Shown: in pieces, positions 1 through 12,399 of the stretch
Numbering within the stretch: the first letter of the stretch is position 1
Layout: each line of letters starts with the position of its first letter
Assembly: GCA_026874595.1 (NCBI GenBank)
Contig: CM049308.1
Coordinates: 43,597,327 to 43,661,326 of the forward strand
DNA: 64,000 nucleotides
Source: Sipunculus nudus
Lineage: Eukaryota > Annelida > Sipuncula > Golfingiida > Sipunculidae
Reading direction: 5' to 3'
Translations under genes and position numbers: made by a program
Notes under the pieces: generated by a model
The model's input: only the letters and a program-made list of their open reading frames with translations
What the model was told of the DNA's origin: nothing
Databases searched by the model: none

Positions 1-52
1 TGTTGTCTGATGCGAAAGAAGCCCTTTAGGATCTTCATTACCCAATTTAGGA
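1..52 (+). repeat. Partial type B monomer block at window edge
   Basis: The window begins within the type B block: TGTTGTCTGATGCG, then a CCCTTTAGGATCTTC stretch and TTACCCAATTTAGG in place of the type A sequence. It is followed by the linked variant CGCGTATTACAAG and then TATTTTATGGAAAAATGG at 105-127. The same type B plus TATTAC/TTTTATGG succession recurs at about 10.0, 10.5, 14.0, 15.0, 23.2 and 40.1 kb, so the two variants travel together in adjacent monomers. Confidence 0.9.
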
Positions 53-1137
53 CCTGTTACAAACGTCGTTTTCGCCGAAATCAGCTCGGTTTTCGCGTAT
101 TACAAGATCGTATTTTATGGAAAAATGGCCGATTTAAATTGCGAAAGAAGCGTTTTAGAAGCTTCATTAGGCCATTTAGGACCTGTTACAAACGTCGTTT
201 TCGCCGAAATCAGCTCGGTTTTCGTGTAATACAAGATCGTGTTTTCTGCAAAAATGGCCGATTTAAATTGCGAAAGAAGCGTTTTAGAAGCTTCATTAGG
301 CCATTTAGGACCTGTTACAAACGTCGTTTTCGCCGAAATCAGCTCGGTTTTCGCGTAATACAAGATCGTGTTTTCTGCAAAAATGGCCGATTTAAATTGC
401 GAAAGAAGCGTTTTAGAAGCTTCATTAGGCCATTTAGGACCTGTTACAAACGTCGTTTTCGCCGAAATCAGCTCGGTTTTCGCGTAATACAAGATCGTGT
501 TTTCTGGAAAAATGGCCGATATAAATTGCGAAAGAAGCGTTTTAGAAGCTTCATTAGGCCATTTAGGACCTGTTACAAACGTCGTTTTCGCCGAAATCAG
601 CTCGTTTTCGCGTAATACAAGATCGTGTTTTCTGCAAAAATGGGCCGATTTAAATTGCGAAAGAAGCGTTTAATAAGCTTCATTAGGCCATTTAGGACCT
701 GTTACAAACGTCGTTTTCGCCGAAATCAGCTCGGTTTTCGCGTAATACAAGATCGTGTTTTCTGCAAAAATGGCCGATTTAAATTGCGAAAGAAGCGTTT
801 TAGAAGCTTCATTAGGCCATTTAGGACCTGTTACAAACGGTCGTTCTCGCCGAAATCAGCTCGGTTTTCGCGTAATACAAGATCGTGTTTTCTGAAAAAT
901 GGCCGATTTAAATTGCGAAAGAAGCGTTTTAGAAGCTTCATTAGGCCATTTAGGACCTGTTACAAACGTCGTTTTCGCCGAAATCAGCTCGGTTTTCGCG
1001 TAATACAAGATCGTGTTTTCTGCAAAAATGGCCGATTTAAATTGCGAAAGAAGCGTTTTAGAAGCTTCATTAGGCCATTTAGGACCTGTTACAAACGTCG
1101 TTTTCGCCGAAATCAGCTCGGTTTTCGCGTAATACAA

Positions 1138-1266
1138 GATCGTGTTTTCTGCAAAAATGGCCGATTTAAATTGCGAAAGAAGCGTTTTAGAAGCTTCATT
1201 AGGCCATTTAGGACCTGTTACAAACGTCGTTTTCGCCGAAATCAGCTCGGTTTTCGCGTAATACAA
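1138..1266 (+). repeat. Representative type A monomer (129 bp)
   Basis: A clean copy of the commonest unit, given as a reference; the next GATCGTG begins at 1267, exactly 129 bp on. Numbering from its first base: T-run at 8-11; A5 at 16-20; GGCC at 22-25; the palindrome ATTTAAAT at 27-34; CGAAAGAAG at 37-45; the palindrome GAAGCTTC (HindIII) at 53-60; TTAGG at 62-66 and again at 71-75; GTTTTCGC at 92-99 and again at 113-120 (21 bp apart); and the near-palindrome TTTCG-C-CGAAA at 94-104. Composition is 28 G and 25 C with 11 CpG by hand count. Monomer boundaries are arbitrary because the array is head-to-tail. Confidence 0.95.
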
Positions 1267-4200
1267 GATCGTGTTTTCTGGAAAAATGGCCGATTTAATT
1301 GCGAAAGAAGCGTTTTAGAAGCTTCATTAGGCCATTTAGGACCTGTTACAAACGTCGTTTTCGCCGAAATCAGCTCGGTTTTCGCGTAATACAAGATCGT
1401 GTTTTCTGCAAAAATGGCCGATTTAAATTGCGAAAGAAGCGTTTTAGAAGCTTCATTAGGCCATTTAGGACCTGTTACAAACGTCGTTTTCGCCGAAATC
1501 AGCTCGGTTTTCGCGTAATACAAGATCGTGTTTTCTGCAAAAATGGCCGATTTAAATTGCGAAAGAAGCGTTTTAGAAGCTTCATTAGGCCATTTAGGAC
1601 CTGTTACAAACGTCGTTTTCGCCGAAATCAGCTCGGTTTTCGCGTAATACAAGATCGTGTTTTCTGCAAAAATGGCCGATTTAAATTGCGAAAGAAGCGT
1701 TTTAGAAGCTTCATTAGGCCATTTAGGACCTGTTACAAACGTCGTTTTCGCCGAAATCAGCTCGGTTTTCGCGTAATACAAGATCGTGTTTTCTGCAAAA
1801 ATGGCCGATTTAAATTGCGAAAGAAGCGTTTTAGAAGCTTCATTAGGCCATTTAGGACCTGTTACAAACGTCGTTTTCGCCGAAATCAGCTCGGTTTTCG
1901 CGTAATACAAGATCGTGTTTTCTGCGAAAATGGCCGATTTAAATTGCGAAAGAAGCGTTTTAGAAGCTTCATTAGGCCATTTAGGACCTGTTACAAACGT
2001 CGTTTTCGCCGAAATCAGCTCGGTTTTCGCGTAATACAAGATCGTGTTTTTCTGGAAAAATGGCCGATTTAAATTGCGAAAGAAGCGTTTTAGAAGCTTC
2101 ATTAGGCCATTTAGGGACCTGTTACAAACGTCGTTTTCGCCGAAATCAGCTCGGTTTTCGCGTAATACAAGATCGTGTTTTCTGCAAAAATGGCCGATTT
2201 AAATTGCGAAAGAAGCGTTTTAGAAGCTTCATTAGGCCATTTAGGACCTGTTACAAACGTCGTTTTCCGCCGAAATCAGCTCGGTTTTCGCGTAATACAA
2301 GATCGTGTTTTCTGCAAAAATGGCCGATTTAAATTGCGAAAGAAGCGTTTTAGAAGCTTCATTAGGCCATTTAGGACCTGTTACAAACGTCGTTTTCGCC
2401 GAATCAGCTCGGTTTTCGCGTAATACAAGATCGTGTTTTCTGCAAAAATGGCCGATTTAAATTGCGAAAGAAGCGTTTTAGAATCTTCATTACCCAATTT
2501 AGGACCTGTTACAAACGTCGTTTTCGCCGAAATCAGCTCGGTTTTCGCGTATTACAAGATCGTATTTTATGGAAAAATGGCCGATTTAAATTGCGAAAGA
2601 AGCGTTTTAGAAGCTTCATTAGGCCATTTAGGACCTGTTACAAACGTCGTTTTCGCCGAAATCAGCTCGGTTTTCGTGTAATACAAGATCGTGTTTTCTG
2701 CAAAAATGGCCGATTTAAATTGCGAAAGAAGCGTTTTAGAAGCTTCATTAGGCCATTTAGGACCTGTTACAAACGTCGTTTTCGCCGAAATCAGCTCGGT
2801 TTTCGCGTAATACAAGATCGTGTTTTCTGCAAAAATGGCCGATTTAAATTGCGAAAGAAGCGTTTTAGAAGCTTCATTAGGCCATTTAGGACCTGTTACA
2901 AACGTCGTTTTCGCCGAAATCAGCTCGGTTTTCGCGTAATACAAGATCGTGTTTTCTGCAAAAATGGCCGATTTAAATTGCGAAAGAAGCGTTTTAGAAG
3001 CTTCATTAGGCCATTTAGGACCTGTTACGAACGTCGTTTTCGCCGAAATCAGCTCGGTTTTCGCGTAATACAAGATCGTGTTTTCTGCAAAAATGGCCGA
3101 TTTAAATTGCGAAAGAAGCGTTTTAGAAGCTTCATTAGGCCATTTAGGACCTGTTACGAACGTCGTTTTCGCCGAAATCAGCTCGGTTTTCGCGTAATAC
3201 AAGATCGTGTTTTCTGCAAAAATGGCCGATTTAAATTGCGAAAGAAGCGTTTTAGAAGCTTCATTAGGCCATTTAGGACCTGTTACAAACGTCGTTTTCG
3301 CCGAAATCAGCTCGGTTTTCGCGTAATACAAGATCGTGTTTTCTGCAAAAATGGCCGATTTAAATTGCGAAAGAAGCGTTTTAGAAGCTTCATTTAGGCC
3401 ATTTAGGACCTGTTACAAACGTCGTTTTCGCCGAAATCAGCTCGGTTTTCGCGTAATACAAGATCGTGTTTTCTGCAAAAATGGCCGATTTAAATTGCGA
3501 AAGAAGCGTTTTAGAAGCTTCATTAGGCCATTTAGGACCTGTTACAAACGTCGTTTTCGCCGAAATCAGCTCGGTTTTCGCGTAATACAAGATCGTGTTT
3601 TCTGCAAAAATGGCCGATTTAAATTGCGAAAGAAGCGTTTTAGAAGCTTCATTAGGCCATTTAGGACCTGTTACAAACGTCGTTTTCGCCGAAATCAGCT
3701 TGGTTTTCGCGTAATACAAGATCGTGTTTTCTGGAAAAATGGCCGATTTAAATTGCGAAAGAAGCGTTTTAGAAGCTTCATTAGGCCATTTAGGACCTGT
3801 TACAAACGTCGTTTTCGCCGAAATCAGCTCGGTTTTCGCGTAATACAAGATCGTGTTTTCTGCAAAAATGGCCGAATTTAAATTGCGAAAGAAGCGTTTT
3901 AGAAGCTTCATTAGGCCATTTAGGACCTGTTACAAACGTCGTTTTCGCCGAAATCAGCTCGTTTTCGCGTAATACAAGATCGTGTTTTCTGCAAAAATGG
4001 CCGATTTAAATTGCGAAAGAAGCGTTTTAGAAGCTTCATTAGGCCATTTAGGACCTGTTACAAACGTCGTTTTCGCCGAAATCAGCTCGGTTTTCGCGTA
4101 ATACAAGATCGTGTTTTCTGCAAAAAATGGCCGATTTAAATTGCGAAAGAAGCGTTTTAGAAGCTTCATTAGGCCATTTAGGACCTGTTACAAACGTCGT

Positions 4201-7200
4201 TTTCGCCGAAATCAGCTCGGTTTTCGCGTAATACAAGATCGTGTTTTCTGGAAAAATGGCCGATTTAAATTGCGAAAGAAGCGTTTTAGAAGCTTCATTA
4301 GGCCATTTAGGACCTGTTACAAACGTCGTTTTCGCCGAAATCAGCTCGGTTTTCGCGTAATACAAGATCGTGTTTTCTGCAAAAATGGCCGATTTAAATT
4401 GCGAAAGAAGCGTTTTAGAAGCTTCATTAGGCCATTTAGGACCTGTTACAAACGTCGTTTTCGCCGAAATCAGCTCGGTTTTCGCGTAATACAAGATCGT
4501 GTTTTCTGCAAAAATGGCCGATTTAAATTGCGAAAGAAGCGTTTTAGAAGCTTCATTAGGCCATTTAGGACCTGTTACAAACGTCGTTTTCGCCGAAATC
4601 AGCTCGGTTTTCGCGTAATACAAGATCGTGTTTTCTGCAAAAAATGGCCGATTTAAATTGCGAAAGAAGCGTTTTAGAAGCTTCATTAGGCCATTTAGGA
4701 CCTGTTACAAACGTCGTTTTCGCCGAAATCAGCTCGGTTTTCGCGTAATACAAGATCGTGTTTTCTGCAAAAAATGGCCGATTTAAATTGCGAAAGAAGC
4801 GTTTTAGAAGCTTCATTAGGCCATTTAGGACCTGTTACAAACGTCGTTTTCGCCGAAATCAGCTCGGTTTTCGCGTAATACAAGATCGTGTTTTCTGCAA
4901 AAATGGCCGATTTAAATTGCGAAAGAAGCGTTTTAGAAGCTTCATTAGGCCATTTAGGACCTGTTACAAACGTCGTTTTCGCCGAAATCAGCTCGGTTTT
5001 CGCGTAATACAAGATCGTGTTTTCTGGAAAAATGGCCGATTTAAATTGCGAAAGAATCGTTTTAGAAGCTTCATTAGGCCATTTAGGACCTGTTACAAAC
5101 GTCGTTTTCGCCGAAATCAGCTCGGTTTTCGCGTAAAACAAGATCGTGTTTTCTGCAAAAATGGCCGATTTAAATTGCGGAAGAAGCGTTTTAGAAGCTT
5201 CATTAGGCCATTTAGGACCTGTTACAAACGTCGTTTTCGCCGAAATCAGCTCGGTTTTCGCGTAATACAAGATCGTGTTTTCTGCAAAAATGGCCGATTA
5301 AAATTGCGAAAGAAGCGTTTTAGAAGCTTCATTAGGCCATTTAGGACCTGTTACAAACGTCGTTTTCGCCGAAATCAGCTCGGTTTTTCCGTAATACAAG
5401 ATCGTGTTTTCTGCAAAAATGGCCGATTTAAATTGCGAAAGAAGCGTTTTAGAAGCTTCATTAGGCCATTTAGGACCTGTTACAAACGTCGTTTTCGCCG
5501 AAATCAGCTCGGTTTTCGCGTAATACAAGATCGTGTTTTCTGCAAAAATGGCCGATTTAAATTGCGAAAGAAGCGTTTTAGAAGCTTCATTAGGCCATTT
5601 AGGACCTGTTACAAACGTCGTTTTCGCCGAAATCAGCTCGGTTTTCGCGTAATACAAGATCGTGTTTTCTGCAAAAATGGCCGATTTAAATTGCGAAAGA
5701 AGCGTTTTTAGAAGCTTCATTAGGCCATTTAGGACCTGTTACAAACGTCGTTTTCGCCGAAATCAGCTCGGTTTTCGCGTAATACAAGATCGTGTTTTCT
5801 GCAAAAATGGCCGATTTAAATTGCGAAAGAAGCGTTTTAGAAGCTTCATTAGGCCATTTAGGACCTGTTACAAACGTCGTTTTCGCCGAAATCAGCTCGG
5901 TTTTCGCGTAATACAAGATCGTGTTTTCTGCAAAAATGGCCGATTTAAATTGCGAAAGAAGCGTTTTAGAAGCTTCATTAGGCCATTTAGGACCTGTTAC
6001 AAACGTCGTTTTCGCCGAAATCAGCTCGGTTTTCGCGTAATACAAGATCGTGTTTTCTGCAAAAATGGCCGATTTAAATTGCGAAAGAAGCGTTTTAGAA
6101 GCTTCATTAGGCCATTTAGGACCTGTTACAAACGTCGTTTTCGCCGAAATCAGCTCGGTTTTCGCGTAATACAAGATCGTGTTTTCTGGAAAAATGGCCG
6201 ATTTAAATTGCGAAAGAAGCGTTTTAGAAGCTTCATTAGGCCATTTAGGACCTGTTACAAACGTCGTTTTCGCCGAAATCAGCTCGGTTTTCGCGTAATA
6301 CAAGATCGTGTTTTCTGCAAAAATGGCCGATTTAAATTGCGAAAGAAGCGTTTTAGAAGCTTCATTAGGCCATTTAGGACCTGTTACAAACGTCGTTTTC
6401 GCCGAAATCAGCTCGGTTTTCGCGTAATACAAGATCGTGTTTTCTGCAAAAATGGCCGATTTAAATTGCGAAAGAAGCGTTTTAGAAGCTTCATTAGGCC
6501 ATTTAGGACCTGTTACAAACGTCGTTTTCGCCGAAATCAGCTCGTTTTCGCGTAATACAAGATCGTGTTTTCTGCAAAAATGGCCGATTTAAATTGCGAA
6601 AGAAGCGTTTTAGAAGCTTCATTAGGCCATTTAGGACCTGTTACAAACGTCGTTTTCGCCGAAATCAGCTCGGTTTTCGCGTAATACAAGATCGTGTTTT
6701 CTGCAAAAATGGCCGATTTAAATTGCGAAAGAAGCGTTTTAGAAGCTTCATTAGGCCATTTAGGACCTGTTACAAACGTCGTTTTCGCCGAAATCAGGTC
6801 GGTTTTCGCGTAATACAAGATCGTGTTTTCTGCAAAAATGGCCGATTTAAATTGCGAAAGAAGCGTTTTAGAAGCTTCATTAGGCCATTTAGGACCTGTT
6901 ACAAACGTCGTTTTCGCCGAAATCAGCTCGGTTTTCGCGTAATACAAGATCGTGTTTTCTGCAAAAATGGCCGATTTAAATTGCGAAAGAAGCGTTTTAG
7001 AAGCTTCATTAGGCCATTTAGGACCCTGTTACAAACGTCGTTTTCGCCGAAATCAGCTCGGTTTTCGCGTAATACAAGATCGTGTTTTCTGCAAAAATGG
7101 CCGATTTAATTGCGAAGAAGCGTTTTAGAAGCTTCATTAGGCATTTAGGACCTGTTACAAACGTCGTTTTCGCCGAAATCAGCTCGGTTTTCGCGTAAAA

Positions 7201-8899
7201 CAAGATCGTGTTTTCTGCAAAAATGGCCGATTTAAATTGCGAAAGAAGCGTTTTAGAAGCTTCTTTAGGCCATTTAGGACCTGTTACAAACGTCGTTTTC
7301 GCCGAAATCAGCTCGGTTTTCGCGTATTACAAGATCGTGTTTTCTGGAAAAATGGCCGATATAAATGCGAAAGAAGCGTTTTAGAAGCTTCATTAGGCCA
7401 TTTAGGACCTGTTACAAACGTCGTTTTCGCCGAAATCAGCTCGGTTTTCGCGTAATACAAGATCGTGTTTTCTGCAAAAATGGCCGATTTAAATTGCGAA
7501 AGAAGCGTTTAATAAGCTTCATTAGGCCATTTAGGACCTGTTACAAACGTCGTTTTCGCCGAAATCAGCTCGGTTTTCGCGTAATACAAGATCGTGTTTT
7601 CTGGAAAAATGGCCGATTTAAATTGCGAAAGAAGCGTTTTAGAAGCTTCATTAGGCCATTTAGGACCTGTTACAAACGTCGTTCTCGCCGAAATCAGCTC
7701 GGTTTTCGCGTAATACAAGATCGTGTTTTCTGCAAAAATGGCCGATTTAAATTGCGAAAGAAGCGTTTTAGAAGCTTCATTAGGCCATTTAGGACCTGTT
7801 ACAAACGTCGTTTTCGCCGAAATCAGCTCGGTTTTCGCGTAATACAAGATCGTGTTTTCTGCAAAAATGGCCGATTTAAATTGCGAAAGAAGCGTTTTAG
7901 AAGCTTCATTAGGCCATTTAGGACCTGTTACAAACGTCGTTTTCGCCGAAATCAGCTCGGTTTTCGCGTAATACAAGATCGTGTTTTCTGCAAAAATGGC
8001 CGATTTAAATTGCGAAAGAAGCGTTTTAGAAGCTTCATTAGGCCATTTAGGACCTGTTACAAACGTCGTTTTCGCCGAAATCAGCTCGGTTTTCGCGTAA
8101 TACAAGATCGTGTTTTCTGGAAAAATGCCGATTTAAATTGCGAAAGAAGCGTTTTAGAAGCTTCATTAGGCCATTTAGGACCTGTTTACAAACGTCGTTT
8201 TCGCCGAAATCAGCTCGGTTTTCGCGTAATACAAGATCGTGTTTTCTGCAAAAATGGCCGATTTAAATTGCGAAAGAAGCGTTTTAGAAGCTTCATTAGG
8301 CCATTTAGGACCTGTTACAAACGTCGTTTTCGCCGAAATCAGCTCGGTTTTCGCGTAATACAAGATCGTGTTTTCTGCAAAAATGGCCGATTTAAATTGC
8401 GAAAGAAGCGTTTTAGAAGCTTCATTAGGCCATTTAGGACCTGTTACAAACGTCGTTTTCGCCGAAATCAGCCTCGGTTTCGCGTAATACAAGATCGTGT
8501 TTTCTGCAAAAATGGCCGATTTAAATTGCGAAAGAAGCGTTTTAGAAGCTTCATTAGGCCATTTAGGACCTGTTACAAACGTCGTTTTCGCCGAATCAGC
8601 TCGGTTTTCGCGTAATACAAGATCGTGTTTTCTGCAAAAATGGCCGATTTAAATTGCGAAAGAAGCGTTTTAGAAGCTTCATTAGGCCATTTAGGACCTG
8701 TTAACAAACGTCGTTTTCGCCGAAATCAGCTCGGTTTTCGCGTAATACAAGATCGTGTTTTCTGCAAAAATGGCCGATTTAAATTGCGAAAGAAGCGTTT
8801 TAGAAGCTTCATTAGGCCATTTAAGACCTGTTACAAACGTCGTTTTCGCCGAAATCAGCTCGGTTTTCGCGTAATACAAGATCGTGTTTTCTGCAAAAA

Positions 8900-10500
8900 C
8901 GGCTGTTGTCTGATGCGAAAGAAGCCCTTTAGGATCTTCATTACCCAATTTAGGACCTGTTACAAACGTCGTTTTCGCCGAAATCAGCTCGGTTTTCGCG
9001 TAATACAAGATCGTGTTTTCTGCAAAAATGGCCGATTTAAATTGCGAAAGAAGCCCTTTAGGATCTTCATTAGGCCATTTAGGACCTGTTACAAACGTCG
9101 TTTTCGCCGAAATCAGCTCGGTTTTCGTGTAATACAAGATCGTGTTTTCTGGAAAAATGGCCGATTTAAATTGCGAAAGAAGCGTTTTAGAAGCTTCATT
9201 AGGCCATTTAGGACCTGTTACAAACGTCGTTTTCGCCGAAATCAGCTCGGTTTTCGCGTAATACAAGATCGTGTTTTCTGCAAAAAGGGCCGATTTAAAT
9301 TGCGAAAGAAGCGTTTTAGAAGCTTCAATTAGGCCATTTAGGACCTGTTACAAACGTCGTTTTCGCCGAAATCAGCTCGGTTTTCGCGTAATACAAGATC
9401 GTGTTTTCTGCAAAAACGGCTGTTGTCTGATGCGAAAGAAGCCCTTTAGGATCTTCATTACCCAATTTAGGACCTGTTACAAACGTCGTTTTCGCCGAAA
9501 TCAGCTCGGTTTTCGCGTAATACAAGATCGTGTTTTCTGCAAAAATGGCCGATTTAAATTGCGAAAGAAGCGTTTTAGAAGCTTCATTAGGCCATTTAGG
9601 ACCTGTTACAAACGTCGTTTTTCGCCGAAATCAGCTCGGTTTTCGCGTAATACAAGATCGTGTTTTCTGGAAAAATGGCCGATTTAAATTGCGAAAGAAG
9701 CGTTTTAGAAGCTTCATTAGGCCATTTAGGACCTGTTACAAACGTCGTTTTCGCCGAAATCAGCTCGGTTTTCGCGTAATACAAGATCGTGTTTTCTGCA
9801 AAAAGGGCCGATTTAAATTGCGAAAGAAGCGTTTTAGAAGCTTCATTAGGCCATTTAGGACCTGTTACAAACGTCGTTTTCGCCGAAATCAGCTCGGTTT
9901 TCGCGTAATACAAGATCGTGTTTTCTGCAAAAACGGCTGTTGTCTGATGCGAAAGAAGCCCTTTAGGATCTTCTTACCCCAATTTAGGACCTGTTACAAA
10001 CGTCGTTTTCGCCGAATCAGCTCGGTTTTCGCGTATTACAAGATCGTATTTTATGGAAAAATGGCCGATTTAAATTGCGAAAGAAGCGTTTTAGAAGCTT
10101 CATTAGGCCATTTAGGACCTGTTACAAACGTCGTTTTCGCCGAAATCAGCTCGGTTTTCGTGTAATACAAGATCGTGTTTTCTGCAAAAATGGCCGATTT
10201 AAATTGCGAAAGAAGCGTTTTAGAAGCTTCATTAGGCCATTTAGGACCTGTTACAAACGTCGTTTTCGCCGAAATCAGCTCGTTTTCGCGTAATACAAGA
10301 TCGTGTTTTCTGCAAAAATGGCCGATTTAAATTGCGAAAGAAGCGTTTTAGAAGCTTCATTAGGCCATTTAGGACCTGTTACAAACGTCGTTTTCGCCGA
10401 AATCAGCTCGGTTTTCGCGTAATACAAGATCGTGTTTTCTGCAAAAACGGCTGTTGTCTGATGCGAAAGAAGCCCTTAGGATCTTCATTACCAATTTAGG
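8900..10500 (+). repeat. 4-monomer HOR keyed by type B units (copy cluster 1)
   Basis: Type B blocks start at about 8900, 9417, 9934 and 10448, at spacings of 517, 517 and 514 bp, which is four monomers (516 bp). Other marks repeat in register within the unit. A CAAAAAGGGCCG variant (G for T in the usual ATGGCC) precedes the type B units at 9282 and 9800, and a CTGGAAAAATGG unit precedes that. The unit following the first type B (about 9052) is a mosaic with type B CCCTTTAGGATCTTC and type A ATTAGGCC. The last type B unit (10448) has lost bases, with CCCTTAGG for CCCTTTAGG and TTACCAATTT for TTACCCAATTT. Confidence 0.88.
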
Positions 10501-11703
10501 ACCTGTTACAAACGTCGTTTTCGCCGAAATCAGCTCGGTTTTCGCGTATTACAAGATCGTATTTTATGGAAAAATGGCCGATTTAAATTGCGAAAGAAGC
10601 GTTTTAGAAGCTTCATTAGGCCATTTAGGACCTGTTTACAAACGTCGTTTTCGCCGAAATCAGCTCGGTTTTCGCGTAATACAAGATCGTGTTTTCTGCA
10701 AAAATGGCCGATTTAAATTGCGAAAGAAGCGTTTTAGAAGCTTCATTAGGCCATTTAGGACCTGTTACAAAACGTCGTTTTCGCCGAAATCAGCTCGGTT
10801 TTCCCGTAATACAAGATCGTGTTTTCTGCAAAAATGGCCGATTTAAATTGCGAAAGAAGCGTTTTTAGAAGCTTCATTAGGCCATTTAGGACCTGTTACA
10901 AACGTCGTTTTCGCCGAAATCCAGCTCGGTTTTCGCGTAATACAAGATCGTGTTTTCTGCAAAAATGGCCGATTTAATTGCGAAAGAAGCGTTTTAGATA
11001 GCTTCATTAGGCCATTTAGGACCTGTTACAAACGTCGTTTTCGCCGAAATCAGCTCGGTTTTCGCGTAATACAAGATCGTGTTTTCTGGAAAAAATGGCC
11101 GATTTAAATTGCGAAAGAAGCGTTTTAGAAGCTTCATTAGGCCATTTAGGACCTGTTACAAACGTCGTTTTCGCCGAAATCAGCTCGGTTTTCGCGTAAT
11201 ACAAGATCGTGTTTTCTGCAAAAATGGCCGATTTAAATTGCGAAAGAAGCGTTTTAGAAGCTTCATTAGGCCATTTAGGACCTGTTACAAACGTCGTTTT
11301 CGCCGAAATCAGCTCGGTTTTCGCGTAATCCAAGATCGTGTTTCTGCAAAAATGGCCGATTTAAATTGCGAAAGAAGCGTTTTAGAAGCTTCATTAGGCC
11401 ATTTAGGACCTGTTACAAACGTCGTTTTCGCCGAAATCAGCTCGGTTTTCGCGTAATACAAGATCGTGTTTTCTGCAAAAATGGCCGATTTAAATTGCGA
11501 AAGAAGCGTTTTAGAAGCTTCATTAGGCCATTTAGGACCTGTTACAAACGTCGTTTTCGCCGAAATCAGCTCGGTTTTTCGCGTAATACAAGATCGTGTT
11601 TTCTGCAAAAATGGCCGATTTAAATTGCGAACGAAGCGTTTTAGAAGCTTCATTAGGCCATTTAGGACCTGTTACAAACGTCGTTTTCGCCGAAATCAGC
11701 TCG

Positions 11704-11729
11704 GTTTTCGCGTAATGTTTTCGCGTAAT
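11704..11729 (+). repeat. 13-bp direct duplication inside a monomer
   Basis: GTTTTCGCGTAAT is present twice in immediate succession (11704-11716 and 11717-11729), where other units have it once. The affected monomer is 13 bp longer, and the array resumes normally with ACAAGATCG. It is a local slippage-type event seen only once in this window. Confidence 0.9.
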
Positions 11730-12399
11730 ACAAGATCGTGTTTTCTGCAAAAATGGCCGATTTAAATTGCGAAAGAAGCGTTTTAGAAGCTTCATTAGGC
11801 CATTTAGGACCTGTTACAAACGTCGTTTTCGCCGAAATCAGCTCGGTTTTCGCGTAATACAAGATCGTGTTTTCTGCAAAAATGGCCGATTTAAATTGCG
11901 AAAGAAGCGTTTTAGAAGCTTCATTAGGCCATTTAGGACCTGTTACAAACGTCGTTTTCGCCGAAATCAGCTCGGTTTTCGCGTAATACAAGATCGTGTT
12001 TTCTGCAAAAATGGCCGATTTAAATTGCGAAAGAAGCGTTTTAGAAGCTTCATTAGGCCATTTAGGACCTGTTACAAACGTCGTTTTCGCCGAATTCAGC
12101 TCGGTTTTCGCGTAATACAAGATCGTGTTTTCTGCAAAAAATGGCCGATTTAAATTGCGAAAGAAGCGTTTTAGAAGCTTCATTAGGCCATTTAGGACCT
12201 GTTACAAACGTCGTTTTCGCCGAAATCAGCTCGGTTTTCGCGTAATACAAGATCGTGTTTTCTGCAAAAATGGCCGATTTAAATTGCGAAAGAAGCGTTT
12301 TAGAAGCTTCATTAGGCCATTTAAGACCTGTTACAAACGTCGTTTTCGCCGAAATCAGCTCGGTTTTCGCGTAATACAAGATCGTGTTTTCTGCAAAAA

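Noticed and set aside
1138-1266. TTAGG motifs as arthropod-type telomere repeat
   Set aside because: Only two copies per 129-bp monomer, 9 bp apart, embedded in unrelated sequence; no run of tandem TTAGG occurs anywhere in the window.
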